Assembly (NCBI GenBank): GCA_004026145.2 | Contig: CP034980.1 | Span: forward strand, 5,955,588 to 6,019,587 | Source: Takifugu bimaculatus | Lineage: Eukaryota; Chordata; Actinopteri; Tetraodontiformes; Tetraodontidae | Length of the DNA stretch: 64,000 bases | Direction: 5' to 3' | Part shown: positions 25,593 to 38,252 of the stretch, piece after piece | How the letters are laid out: the number at the start of each line of letters is the position of its first letter | How positions within the stretch are numbered: the first letter of the stretch is position 1 | Translations under genes and position numbers: made by a program | Notes under the pieces: model-generated | The model's database searches: none | What the model was told of the DNA's origin: nothing | What the model saw: the letters and a program-made list of their open reading frames with translations, nothing else

Positions 25593-25763
25593 TTATCTGT
25601 TCAGGCTGTTACTGGACATCTGTGTCTTCATCTGTGTCCTCGCGCGTATCTGAGCAGTGACCGGGTAGAGCAGAGGCATGACAATTCCTTGTCCAGGCTT
25701 CTGGAACGCTGCTATCAAGTTCCTGATGTGACGGAACGACCGTTTCGGCACGCCGGGAGTAGT
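25593..25763 (-). CDS. sh2d1a: sh2d1a exon 3 (stop codon)
   Basis: The acceptor is TTACAG. The exon encodes TTPGVPKRSFRHIRNLIAAF, QKPGQGIVMPLLYPV and a short tail ending SSNSLNR before TAA. The tail lacks the tyrosines of EAT-2 proteins. An alternative donor (CCA|GTAACA) lies just before the stop, so a further exon cannot be excluded. Confidence 0.88.
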   Translation of the reverse strand, partial: TTPGVPKRSFRHIRNLIAAFQKPGQGIVMPLLYPVTAQIRARTQMKTQMSSNSLNR

Positions 25764-27658
25764 CTGTAAGATGAGGAAAGAGAAGGACAATTCAGTTTCT
25801 TCATGTCCACGTCGACATCTAACATGCTCCCTTCTAGAATGAGTCCTAACCCTAACCTCCAACTTTTGCCGTGGAAACAGGATGCTGATTTATGCAGATC
25901 TGTAAGAGCTGAGCAGCACAATAACAAATCAGAGGATTTAAGAGAAACATAATCTGTACCTGCCATAGAAGGAGGATTTTTATGGTGGGATTTAAAGGCC
26001 AAACTCAGCATCACTCGTCTCTTTGTCAAACTAAAATCACAGATTATTCTGGAAAGGAATCAGGCCTCTGCAACTTCGTTTTTATTTGTCTTTTTCAGAA
26101 TTTTTTTTTTTTTAGGGGGGGGTTCGCTGGATTCAAACCTTATCCAGGATCTATCAATGTGTTTGGCATTAATTCTCATTTCCGTCCACTTTGCCTGTAC
26201 GGCAGTTGGATCAACATTTATCATCCTACAATGAGAAACATTAAACTTTTAAAGGATTCGTGTTTTATCCAATAAGACCACTTTAAAGGAATCAATTTGT
26301 TTACATGTCATGTGATCAATCATAGAGTAAGAAATTGGTAATATTTTATTCTGGATTATATTATAAAAACGATTCATTAAAAGCCAGAGAGCCCTGCAGC
26401 AACGCACACTTTTTTCCCCCTCCCTCAGCATCATCTCAGGATTGAGCATTAAAATGATTGAGAATAACTGGCGACCAATGGAAAGCACACCGCTGAGCTC
26501 ACGATGAATATCGGATACCACGCGGATATAAGAGATGGTAAAAATGTGTGCTGACAACAGCCTCCCGCTCGGCTGTCAGTGGGAGACACGGTCTTCAGAT
26601 GTCTCTGTGTGTTCACATCTCTGGACATTTGCCAGTCCTCAGTGTTCAATTACATCACCTCTCCCATCAGACCTGCTGTCAAACACAATTCTAGTTTTCC
26701 TGTCTTTGGACAGCCCGTTTCTCCGAACACATCACATTTGACTGAGGGTCTGTGCTCTGACATCCTTTAATGTGCAGAAACCCAGTAGTTATTACATTCT
26801 ACATCATTTAGCATGCTGGCCTAGGTTTAATCCAGGCCTCTATGGTTGTCAGAAGGCTTTGCTTGGGCAGCTTCTGTGGGTGATGACTCTGTATAACTTG
26901 GATCTATAACTTTTGTGCAGTTTAACTTTGGCATCTTCAATTAATCTGATAAACATTAAAAGAACCAAAAGGAAGGTTAAAAAAAAAAACAGAACTGAAA
27001 CTTCTGAGAACTTCATGTCAGAGCTAAATATTTACTGTCTTGTTTGCCTTCAAAGATTGCTAAATTTGGCTGGCATCGCAACAAAAACAGAACGAAACAG
27101 CAGCCAGAGCAAAAAATGTGCTTCTTTCTAAAGGTCGATGCGGGAACAGTGAATAAAGAAAATACAATAAAATGTCTCACGTCTGCAGCCCATGAGCCAC
27201 CGTGATCTTGGTACAGTCTGTAGGTGTAGACGTATCCATGGCACCTGCACACAAAGCGACATAGCTTCGACTCAGCCATCCTACACATGAAAGCATCAAT
27301 AGCTGCAGGGTTAGGAGAAAAGCAGAACATTCTGTTTCTCATTAGAACAAGTAGCATTACTGTTGTTGACACGTATAGATGGAGGAGTTTGACCCCGTGG
27401 CACTGCCACGTCTTTATAATTCAGCAGCCGACATGCATCCGGGAAAGCAAAAAAAAATTGTAAATAACTAAAGAAGTGTCACTTTGGAACTGGAAAAGTG
27501 TCACTTTGGGTTCAGACTTACAGCACACACAGACAGTAGACGCCCGGCACCGAGTCACTGTTGCGGACCAGGTAGCAGCCGTCCCTGCCGTCCTGGCCCA
27601 ACCGTCGCTCTCCCTCTTCTTTGCCTATGGGTCCATGGTAGACAGGCAGGTTTTCCAT
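25593..27658 (-). CDS. sh2d1a: SH2 domain protein 1A (SAP), complete, 3 exons
   Basis: SAP is a one-domain SH2 adaptor that binds tyrosine motifs of SLAM-family receptors in T and NK cells and recruits Fyn kinase. The exons are 27658-27522, 27244-27181 and 25763-25593, giving a 123-residue protein against 128 in human. Exon 1 reads MENLPVYHGPIG, then GCYLVRNSDSVPGVYCLCV with the phosphotyrosine-binding Arg at position 32. Exon 2 reads CHGYVYTYRLYQDHGGSWAA. Exon 3 reads KRSFRHIRNLIAAFQKPGQG with Arg78, the Fyn-contacting residue in human SAP that EAT-2 lacks. Exon sizes and phases (137 coding nt, 64 nt) match human SH2D1A as I remember it. The gene is tail-to-tail with tenm1, as in human Xq25. 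Human Tyr47 is Cys here, and the short human fourth exon has no counterpart. Confidence 0.93.
27181..27244 (-). CDS. sh2d1a: sh2d1a exon 2
   Basis: This 64-nt exon follows a TGTGCAG acceptor and ends at a GTGAGA donor in phase 0. It encodes CHGYVYTYRLYQDHGGSWAA plus Asp, the central SH2 strands. Confidence 0.92.
27522..27658 (-). CDS. sh2d1a: sh2d1a exon 1 (start codon)
   Basis: The ATG is at 27658-27656 and the donor GTAAGT follows 27522. It encodes 45 codons plus two bases: the N-terminal SH2 strands with YHGPI, the FLVR-type motif YLVRNSDS and VPGVYCLCV. Confidence 0.92.
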
Positions 27659-28553
27659 CGTTCCTCTCCAGAGTTGACAACTCTTGTCCTCACGTTCAGA
27701 GTTCTACTCTGAGATTTGTCCTCACTGTCAGGGGACACGGATGATGGCTCCTGAGGTTTCACCAGCCAGCTCTCCAGCTTCTCTCACTTGCTGTAGTCTG
27801 GCAACATCTCTCTCCACCTTCGAACCTCATGGCTGCTGACGCACGCGGACACACACTCACGCCTGCAAAAATGTTTGTTTTGCATAAGGTTCAGGAAATG
27901 ATCTTTTTTTTTTCCAACAGGAAATAACTTCAAAGATTCTAACTGAATATTTCCACAACAATAGAAAGCACAAGAAAATTGAATTTTATAGAAAGTACAT
28001 AAAAAGCAATCCCCATTTTTTCAAATAAGAAAATGTAAATTCCGCTTACGCAGCGTTTGAAAGTGTTTCTATCTCAATTATCAGGAGGACTGGCCTTGTT
28101 TCTTATTAACAGAAATTTGCTTACTTTAGGGCTTTCACCACCACACTTTCCATGAATTTTGATTTAAGTTTATTGTCACCAGAAAAGAAAGTAAGTAAAA
28201 GAAATTAAATAAAGCCCAAAGTGTACCATTAAAAATAACAGCCTGGTTCAGAAAAAGCACAAATCTTCCACATGTAGCTAACATTAGATGAATGATATGT
28301 TCTATTAAAAGTGCAGGTTGCCAAATTAAATCTTAGTAATCCGGTTTCAGTAGTTAAAATATAAAAGTCAGTAAATGTGTATTAGATCTTTTAGAAATAT
28401 GACAGAGCTCCAATGCACCATAAACTGGATTATAATATAGACAGACTGGAAAAAAGACTGACTGAAGCCTCTCCAGCAGTTTGATTTGCATTAAAATGTG
28501 TTTTCATGAAACAAATGTGCCACAGCAGGAGCTCTGTCAGCACATGATGACCT
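27659..28553. other. sh2d1a upstream/promoter side, no gene seen
   Basis: This is AT-rich sequence directly upstream of the sh2d1a start. Any 5' UTR and promoter of sh2d1a should lie here, but I could not identify a TATA box or start site with confidence. Confidence 0.45.
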
Positions 28554-29382
<829 letters not shown>

Positions 29383-30862
29383 GCCATCAGCCTGAATTAG
29401 TTCCGTCTGTTCTGCTTCTTCATACAGCGGTCATGTGGCTCTTTAGCGTCACCAAGTGGCCAGAAAACGAATGACTTGTATGAGCAAGCTTGGAAAAACA
29501 AGCCTCGTTCCGTGCCAGTGTTTTTCATCCTTCTGAAAAACTTCACTAGGAAAGTTGAATAAGGAAAAATAGAAAAACTTCCTGTATAAACTAAAGTGCA
29601 GGCTCCTGTAGGATTCTTTGCCGGCTCTGATTCCACAGACAAGCCGCCCGAGGTCAATACAGAATGCAGTGGATCCATACTGGACACAAATAGCATACAG
29701 AGGTACATCACTGACTGTCGGCTCAATCGACCAACCCATCTAGCTGGACTGGAATGCATTATAAGGACATTAATAAAAGATAACCATATCTGGAACTGAT
29801 ATGGGAGGTATTCTGCAATGGGAGAAAGAGGGAAGCAGCTCTATCTGTCAGGACAAAAATGCCTTTTTGCCACGGGGGACGCTAACAGTAAGGACTGGAA
29901 ACCGAACCAGTTTGACAAAACTGCTGTAGATGTAGAATCTGATGAGAAACCAGCAGCCAATTACCAACATTGATGCTAACCAGGGGTAATCTGTGACTGT
30001 ATTGAACAGTGAAACTGGGTTTTACAGAAAACCATGTGCTCTTTATTTCTTTATGTCAGAGAACTGCAGGGAAATTCCATTTTTCTAGAGATTAATACAC
30101 ACTTATTACAATGAACACAATGTGAAAAAAAACTGCAGAAGTGGCATCGTTACATATATTCATTTATCTTAGAAATGGAGAAGGGTTAAGAGTATTTTGT
30201 TGGTTTTTTCTACAGAATATAGCTGACACAACATTAGGTACTTTAAAACAAACTCATTGATTAATATCCACCTCTTAAAGGAAAAATTCCCCCAAAACTT
30301 TTGATTATAATCTTCTCATCCGCTATGCTGATGGTTGCTTCAAGAGTCCTCAAAACATCCAAGGCCATGATTGAGGGCAGGATTCTTGCGTGATCAGAGG
30401 GCCGCAATGGAAGCAAAAGACGTGCATGAGCGAGCACTCTTGAGACGTCTAACTTGCTCCGTCCTTATCGTACATTTGAGGAAGTGTCCTCTGTTTATTG
30501 CATTTCTAATGGATTTGGTTAGAACTTGGGGTAAGTCTAGACTCCAAAAGAGTTGAAACCTGTCCCACCTCTTCAGCACCTTAATGGAGAATAAACAAGT
30601 GAGTTCTTGTTTTCAGGAAACTGCTTTTTTGAAGCTCCACAGTTACCACTGAAGTGAACAGAAAGACCCAATAGTCAGTCAACTCAATGTTTCCATGCAG
30701 CTACATCCTAGTTCAACCTAGATCTGCGCCCGTGTCTGTCTGCCGGATTTAAGTCCAGGGGTTTATGTTCCATCTTTGTTGAAGGGGCAGTAAGTAGCTG
30801 AGGAGTTACTCGTCACATGGTGATTTGGGGCCAGTGGAGCGAGAGGGACGTCAGAGATCGAG
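29383..30862. other. Spacer downstream of agtr2, no gene seen
   Basis: No coding exon was recognised. The part nearest 30862 probably includes the agtr2 3' UTR, with an AATAAA on the - strand at 30494-30499. Confidence 0.55.
30494..30499 (-). promoter_or_regulatory. Candidate polyadenylation signal of agtr2 (AATAAA)
   Basis: TTTATT on the + strand, about 365 nt beyond the agtr2 stop. A second candidate lies at 30042-30047. Confidence 0.35.
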
Positions 30863-32107
30863 CTAAGCATGAGCAGGGGACTCCATGATTGCCAGGTCTT
30901 TCAGGTCACTCAGTTTCTGAGAGAAAGAGCTCAGCCTGGTGCTGAAGGAACCCCTCTTCTGGCTGTGATCTTCTCCAGGGGCCTTCAGGCAAGCACAAAA
31001 GCTCTTGCAGAGGCCTCCAAGACGACCCCGGAAATGGTTTCCCACAAAGCAATAGAGCACGGGGTTGATGGCCGAGTTGGTGAAGCCCAGGGAGAGAGTT
31101 AGGGGGGTCAGGTTCCTGATAGTCCAGGTAACCCAGCAGCTGTCCAGCCAGCCTTCACTCCTCAGCAAGTCCAAGAAGGTCATACAGTGGAACGGGAACC
31201 AGCAAAGGAAGAAAGCCACGACGACAGTGGTGACGGTCCACAGCACCCTCTCCAGCCTCCGACCTTCCAGGCTTTTGCTCGAGCTGGCTCTGTGACTAAC
31301 ATGCACGGCTGACGGCCGTGCCGCTTTACTCCCCAAAGATTTATAGGGAGCCTTCTTGTGAGGGTGCCTCTGGTTCTGGGTCGTTTCCAGCCCTCTATCA
31401 GCCATCAAGTGTCTGCCGATGGCACAGTAGCAGCATGAGATGATGATAAGTGGCACCAGGAAGGCCAAGATAATCTTCATCAGGACCAGGGTGATATACC
31501 AGGCATGGTTAGGATATATGATAGCACAGGCCTCCACGGCAAGCTCCTTAATGTGGTGAGTGTCTCTAAGATACAAGCTGGGGGAGGAGCACGCACACGC
31601 CAGCAACCACACCAGGACGCACACCAAGCGAGCACGTCTGGGGTTCCGGGAATTCTGGAAGCGGAGAGGATGCACGATGGCCAGGTAGCGATCTACGCTC
31701 ATGCATGTGATAAAGAAGATGGACGCGTAGAGGTTGAAGTTCAGGAGAGCGTCACAGAGTTTGCAGGTGATGCGGCCAAAGGGCCAGCTGTAGCCCAGGG
31801 CGTAGTAGACCGCCCAGAACGGGAGCGACAGCAGGAAGAGCAGGTCAGACACACACAGGTTCAGCATAAACGTGTTCGCCACGGTCGTCCTTGAAGCACT
31901 GGCCTGGCCCAGGACGCACACTGCCAGGGTGTTGGCCACGGTGCCCAGGACGGAGACAACGCTGAAGATGGCAGGGATGGCTGTGGTCATGGAGAGAGGT
32001 GGCCAGTCAGAGCAGGGAAGAGCGGGCGGGGCCGCAGAACTGTTCACGTCCACCTCGGCCGGGGAAGGGGTGAAGTTGAAAAAGGACGGCGCGTCTGAAA
32101 ACGCCAT
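30863..32107 (-). CDS. agtr2: Angiotensin II type-2 receptor
   Basis: This is a rhodopsin-family GPCR of the plasma membrane, expected to bind angiotensin II and oppose AT1 signalling. The coding region is a single exon of 414 residues starting at ATG 32107 in a good context (A at -3, G at +4). An upstream GTG in frame is not needed. The N-terminus has two N-glycosylation sites (NFT at 11, NSS at 22). Seven hydrophobic segments follow, with D88 in TM2, DRY at 139-141, CWFPFH at 302-307 and NPVLY at 349-353. AT2-type wording includes YASIFFITCMSVDRY, the second-loop RD at 181-182, the TM5 lysine at 211 and LGFTNSAINP. Cysteines 32/324 and 115/194 fit the two extracellular disulfides. The third cytoplasmic loop (about 232-285) is roughly 30 residues longer than in human AGTR2. 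A splice acceptor 56 nt upstream suggests a non-coding 5' exon. Confidence 0.92.
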   Translation of the reverse strand: MAFSDAPSFFNFTPSPAEVDVNSSAAPPALPCSDWPPLSMTTAIPAIFSVVSVLGTVANTLAVCVLGQASASRTTVANTFMLNLCVSDLLFLLSLPFWAVYYALGYSWPFGRITCKLCDALLNFNLYASIFFITCMSVDRYLAIVHPLRFQNSRNPRRARLVCVLVWLLACACSSPSLYLRDTHHIKELAVEACAIIYPNHAWYITLVLMKIILAFLVPLIIISCCYCAIGRHLMADRGLETTQNQRHPHKKAPYKSLGSKAARPSAVHVSHRASSSKSLEGRRLERVLWTVTTVVVAFFLCWFPFHCMTFLDLLRSEGWLDSCWVTWTIRNLTPLTLSLGFTNSAINPVLYCFVGNHFRGRLGGLCKSFCACLKAPGEDHSQKRGSFSTRLSSFSQKLSDLKDLAIMESPAHA

Positions 32108-32163
32108 TATTGGACCTCGGTGCACTTTGGCTTCCTTATATAAAAAAATGTTTTCAAGGTCGC
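32108..32163 (-). other. agtr2: agtr2 5' UTR part of coding exon, with upstream splice acceptor
   Basis: On the - strand a pyrimidine-rich tract ending CTTCCAG (to 32164) precedes 56 nt of leader and then the ATG. Mammalian AGTR2 also keeps its whole coding region in one exon behind untranslated exons. The upstream exon itself was not identified. Confidence 0.5.
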
Positions 32164-35100
32164 CTGGAAGTAAAAGAAGACAGAGAGAAGTGGAAACACT
32201 TTAAAGTGAGAAAAGCTGTTTTTATTTCAACTGCTGGCTGGAGCGGTTGGTGACGAATCACCGCCGCGGGGCATGACATCACACTTGAAGTTGAAATATG
32301 AAACAAAGATGTTTATAATAACTTTAGTTTAAAAAATATTTACAGCCAATAGAGCAATATCATTTGAAGCATCATCCTTACCAACTACTTTCTCTCTTTT
32401 AAAATGTCTTCTGGTGTCCAGTTGAGTCCAGAAATTTCAGAGCTTCTTTTGGCTAAAGTCCTTGTCTTGACATTTGTTTGGTGGCCCGTCTGCAAGGTAA
32501 AGCAGCACATCCGTGTGCCACAGTCCACTTCATGCTTCCGTGTGTGTGTGTGTGTGAAAGAGAGGAAGAGAGAGAGAGAGAGAGAGCACTGTGACAAAAA
32601 CTGCCTGGACTGGAGGTTCTGAGAAACCAGATGAGGTTGCGGGGGTCTTATAGCCCTGCGAGCCTCTCGGTGGTTGCACAAGAGGGGCGCAGCCTACACG
32701 TCCCACCTCCATCATTACCAGGAGGCCGGATCGTACCTGGAGTGGAGCCAGCAGGCAGAGACGCCGAGAGGAAAGTGAGGCAGGGTTAGAAACTTGCCCT
32801 CTGTTTTGCATTGTATCCTCTACAACAGAAAAGGCCAAAATCAAGTCAAGATGTGACTACACACACACGTACGCACGCACACACACACACACTGGTGTCA
32901 TGTAATGGGTTGTATTGAAAAGGACACCAGAGTGGTTAAGATGTCTCTGCTGGGATCTTTGACCCCAACAACACAGACTGAGCGTTAATTAAGCCAGCCT
33001 CGTGCTTTGTGTCATACTGGTGCTGCTCTGTGGTCAGATAAGCCATGGGAAATATTTACTCTGTCTCAGAGGAAGTCAAGGCAGCCACTGGGGCATAGGC
33101 AGAAGGAGGGGGGGGGGCAGTTTGGAAGACAAATGAGGAGGAGGACAGGCAGATACTTCAGGGAGGGAACAAGAAGATGAGAAGGAGCGATGGTGAAATA
33201 GAGAAGGGCAAAAGAGGAGAGAACGCAGAGATTTCCTCCAGTGGTTTTTCATTAAAGCCTCCGGTGAAAGTTAATGAGGGATGCGCACAAAGCTCTGAGA
33301 GCGATTACATCACTGCTCCTTTGATCAACGGTCTGAGTGCAAGCGCCCCCCCCCCATGTGTGCACTTCAATACTTGTACAGCTGCATACACACTTCCGAA
33401 TCCCACTCTGGCGCCCACCATCAATACAGCATCCATACTGCTGCTTACACGTGTTTTCACACAGGTGTGCAGGCTCTGCTCCACAGAGCAACCACGATCC
33501 AACATATTGTATCAGTGGGAAACTACGAGCGTGACGGACAGAGGCCAGATAGGAAGCAGCCCCTTTCCAAGGCTGCAAATGATGTTTTAAGGCGCGAGAA
33601 GTGGAGGATGGCAGAGACGCTAAAAATGGAACGGCTCATACTTTGCTTTTTAAAACAGAGATCTCAGAATGTCGTGCACCTCCTCGGGGAGGTATGTTCA
33701 CATGTGCACGAAAAAGTCAGGGGCCCTTCGATCTGAACATGCAACAACTCAAAATGGAATTCATCGTGTCACTCCAGCCAAACTAAATATGATGATGGGA
33801 AAGAGTAGGGAAGAAAAAAACAGCAGCCTGTTTCTGCTTTTCTTGCAGCAATGGAGAAGAATTAGCTTTGTGCGGAGCTTTTTCAATTTTTTTCCATATT
33901 ACTTTTTAACATTAAAAGATTTCAAAATCATTTTAGCAACTGTCATGTTAGAGGAATAGATTATTCAAGCATGATGCAACCAAGTATTTGGAAATGTGTT
34001 TGTTTATTTAAAGGCTCTGGCAGCAGACTTAGCATCTGTTGTGTGGACTTTAGTGACAGAATTCCAGGCCCGACTTCTACTTTGTCTTGTTGTTATTTAG
34101 CCTGCGCAAGCATGCCCAGATGGTGAGATAAAGCCAACATCGTGCTCCAAATCCACAAATTAGCTTTGTCTGTGTGGTAGCAAAATGCTAACAAGGCTGC
34201 AGCATCGGGTTAAACGCTGGCCTGTGCTGTTGTGTCACATGAGGGAAATGTTCTGAAAACCTCTCAGTCAGGGTTCTTTTCAATTGTTTTCTCTCTCACA
34301 TTCTGTTCTGTTCATTTTTCCTGGGAAGTGGTGAAGAAACACCTTGACTCATGCTGAGAGACAAACTGTCACTATATTTTTTTTGGAGGGAGGGTGAAAA
34401 AGAGAGGAAAATAACTGATTAACAGTTTGAAAACGTGTGGGAGCGTAAGCAGAATGTGAGCTAAACACAGGAATTAATTACAGGCAGCGGCTGCGTGGGC
34501 AGATAAGGGAAGCGATGAACCAGAGAGCATCAAACCTTCAACATAAAACCCAACTTAAACTAAATCAAACTCCCATCCAATTATTTCTCTTCCACGATTG
34601 AGATTTGCTTGAACTGCCACCGCTTGATTTGATCTAACGAGGAAGACGTGAACAAGTAAACATAAGCGGTGTTTACAAACTTGCTTATATAATTCTGTTT
34701 ATGTTGTGATGCTGATTAATGTGCGACGTGTTTATTTGAAGGACGAGGGTCTCCCTCGGTGGCCAGGCCCTGGGAAGATAACAGGCATATAAAAAAAAAA
34801 CATGAACCGTTCAGGGTCCTCTGTGGAAAGTCAGTTTCCTGGGGGTAAAAGGTAAGAGGTCATGGCCGTGAGCTGAGCCCCGCTTCCTCTCTGCTGGTCA
34901 GGACAAATCTGGGAGAGTTCTGGATGGACATGACAGAGTCCAGTCAAACTGAAGTTCTCAGCTCATCAGTGTGGGACGTGGCGGTTAGGGAGGCCCCATA
35001 TGTGTATGGGACCCCAGAGAGGGGGGACATGAAGCTATACTTAGTGTTTGCTTATGTTGTTGTGCAGGATGGGGGGAGGAATATTGGCCCTAAATTGTGG

Positions 35101-38100
35101 AAAGGAGGAGATTGTACAGATGCCAAGCATTTTCTGCTCTTCTCAACTGAATCAATATGTTCCATGTGGATCTTGTTTGTGGGTAATGACTACAGGTCGT
35201 CGGGTTGCCTCAGAAATTTCCCACTTCTTGTCTAGGAAGAGGCAGAATTGCAAACCACCCACAAGATCTTCCCGCTCGACAAACCCTACCTCCGGCGCCG
35301 GGAAGGTCATGCGAGCGTTTCTCCTCGCTGTGTAACGGACGAGAAACTATCGGCACGCAATTGATCTGGCATATGTGTGCAGGCACACACAAGCAGTCCC
35401 AGGGGTCACGGCTCTGGCCAGCTTCATGTAACGTTTATGAGAGGAATGTCGTTCCGGTTTACTCAGGGGGGCAATAAAGAGGCTATAAAGACGTTAAAGG
35501 ACAGCTCACACAATAAGCAAAAACATGTGGCATTAAAAAAAGCTTTTAACAGTCCAGCGCCTTCATGGTTGTTACCAACATCCGACCCCGTAACAGCAGC
35601 TGGACTCATATTTCCCAAATCTTTGATTACGTAAGCAGAGCATAAGCGGTAATGTGAAGGAGCAATTTGTCCATTTAAATAACGTGTTCATACTGTATGT
35701 TTTCTGAGCATCAAATATATTCTGAAGCCTTTTTGACAATTTTTGCCGCAAACTGAGTGAGATCAGTGAGATGAAAAGGGGTAAAGATCAATCACCTCTA
35801 CGGGACATTCAAGACTGGCCTGATACAAGTTCAACGTTTCACCAAGAGAATCTAAAATAACTCGAGACAGAAATAACGGGTGCAACAACTTAAATTACTG
35901 TGATTTTTCTGTAACAAGCATACTGCAACATGTTTACTTGCATCCGACTCAAAAAGCTTTATTGTCCATCACATAGAGACAAACATAAACATAAAAGCTA
36001 GACATTTTAAAAAAGAAACACTGTTTCAGGTTAGTGTTTAAAGCAACGACATGCGTCTATTTTGCTTTGAATTTGCTTCTTAGCGGTCTAAACGTGTGCT
36101 CTACGTGTTTGTGGCGTTTCTGTTTTGGCCACTACGTGACAGACAAAGCAGCTTATCTTGAGTCATTATCTAGCAATGTCGTCACCAGCAACAAAGATGT
36201 TGGAGCAGTGAGACTCCTTCAGAGTAAATGACAGATAAAACACAATCTTACAGCAATCTATGCAACGGGAGCATCTGCAAAAAGTTTCAAAGTGACATCT
36301 TAACTCGTCAGTGTGTGTCACAGCCAATAACAAAACTGCCAGTGCCTCAGTTGGTGCTACCAGTTTGGTTTTTTTTTGGACATTTCTGTAGAAATGAAAA
36401 AGAACAACCTTGCTGGATGTAAAACTCGGTGGCTTTAAACGTTACAGGACTTTTATGAATTGACAGAATCTTTTAAGAATCTTCAGTTTGGCATCGAGTT
36501 CTTTGCGAGAAGCCAAAAGTTGTCAAAAATCCCAGAACGGCTCCAATGATGATTTAAGAGCTTCTTTTGGGGTTTGATTTATAAATGTATTCTGGGTAGG
36601 AATGTTTTGTTGTACCAGATGTTTAGTATTTTCTGTGTGAAAAACCACATACAGTATACGGAATTTGAGCTAAGTGTTAAACAGGAAACACGAAGCTGTG
36701 AAAATAGACATTTATTTATGCTTCTGAGCAACTGTGATGAAACAAAAGGAGTGGACCGTCCCGAAAACGTTACCGGCATGCGCGGGGTAACAGGAACTTA
36801 CCAAATGATGTAGGGGAAAAATTATAAATAAAGCTCAAGGCTTTGATTGAAGAGAGAGGCCAGTCACTGTCAAGTGACGCATATCGAGCAAATTTCACTA
36901 TCTGCCATCTGTGGATTAAAGCCGGTAAAAAAAAACCTGTGGGTGTATTTTTGGTTTAGCTTACAGATTTCTGCTTAAGCAGCTCGGCTGACTTCGCGGC
37001 ACTGTCGCTATGCTGCAGAATCAAACATTCTTGGAACTTTGCCGTGGGATGCTGTGGGCTGAGCAGATGAGAATGAAAAGGTTGCTAAGAAGATTCCTAA
37101 TTCTGCCCGTGTATGAAACAGATATTTACACTGATTTGAGTCTCTTTTGTTTTTCTCCTTTGGATCTAGATAGGATGGAAGTGTGGGAACAAGCTTCCTC
37201 CAACTGCAGTAGCTCAGCTACGAGTGCTGTACAGGTCTTCATCCTCTGGACTGGACTGGCCGAAGTCCATTAGAGCGGGGTCTGCCTTGAATCCAGAGCC
37301 ATCTGCTGGACATCAAGAGAAATGCAGTTTAGCAGTATTCCTGCTATTCATTTTAAAGTACAGCTCTGTAGTACAATACAGGGCTCATAAAACCTCAAAA
37401 CTGCCTCACTTTCTTCCTCCTCCTCCTCATAAAACTCTCTTTCTGACTCCAGACCTGTGCTAAAGCTGAACAAGGTCCATTAAAAACTTTTCTAACTTAG
37501 TAAAGTGTTTTTTCCACTCCCACAGAAACACATGAAAATAAACAATGGTAATTGGAAGGATTTACTTTCAGCTTGGGAGCTACGTGAGCTGCACTGTCAA
37601 TGTCTGAAATCTCTTAAACCTGCAGCTCAGAAGGTCCCCATGACCGCAACACAGAAATATGAAACCCAACTTATTCATTTAATAGGTGGGAAACCTAATG
37701 GATGTGTGTCTAAAGCCTCCTCGTCACTGCTGCCAGCTCCAGGATGACTTTGGAAATCATTTTAGCTCAGATACTTGAAAAAAAAACCTTATCTTTATGT
37801 ATTTGGCCAGATCACAGGGAGATTATTTTGGATTTGAATGTTTTATGTGATCATTCTGAAGCTTCTTTTTTGCAAAATTTACCTCCGCAGCCAATCGGAA
37901 CCAAAGAGAAGCAGAAATCGAATCAGTTCCTGGCGTCAGAGTTCACACATCCTTCTCTTAAAATCTGTCTTTATGTGGTTTTCCTTTATGAATAAATCAA
38001 AGTGCTCGGATTGCAGGGCTCTTGAACTTCTTAGAGGAAGGAGACTCATAAATGAGAAATGTTAAGGATTTTAACTAGTTTTAATCCTAATCAATAAAAT

Positions 38101-38124
38101 AATCTCCTCTGGAGCACTGAAGTC
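32164..38124. other. Spacer between agtr2 and apool, no gene recognised
   Basis: This stretch should include the agtr2 promoter and non-coding exon(s) near 32164-33000 and the apool 3' UTR near 38124. It contains GT/GA repeats (32541-32586), a CA repeat (32861-32892) and a poly-G run (about 33105-33117). Open frames between 33177 and 37995 show no recognisable domain and have no convincing splice context. Confidence 0.55.
32541..32586. repeat. GT then GA microsatellite
   Basis: A short GT run is followed by AGAGAG repeats, upstream of agtr2. Confidence 0.9.
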
Positions 38125-38252
38125 TCACAAACCCCTGACTGTGTCTTTGTAGTGGAGGTTTGTACCTCTGTGGTGTTCTGCTGCCAGCTGCTGAGGTGCT
38201 GCTATCTCCTCTGCCGTGGCTTCATGTGGTGGGTCAGCGCTGACGACAGGCA
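38125..38252 (-). CDS. apool: apool exon 10 (stop codon)
   Basis: It encodes VPVVSADPPHEATAEEIAAP through NLHYKDTVRGL and then TGA. An alternative donor (HHR|GTACAA) inside it could lead to another exon, so the true C-terminus is uncertain. Confidence 0.65.

Noticed and set aside
30863..32125. Calling the GPCR a chemokine receptor (CXCR3-like)
   Set aside because: The first impression came from the X-linked neighbourhood. ASIFFITCMSVDRY, LMKIILAF, FHCMTFLDLL and LGFTNSAINP match the angiotensin type-2 receptor much better.
31505..32204. Open frames on the + strand opposite agtr2
   Set aside because: They are antisense shadows of the GC-rich receptor coding exon.
34924..35634. Cluster of open frames between agtr2 and apool
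   Set aside because: No recognisable domain, no matching splice phases and no start context; most likely chance frames.
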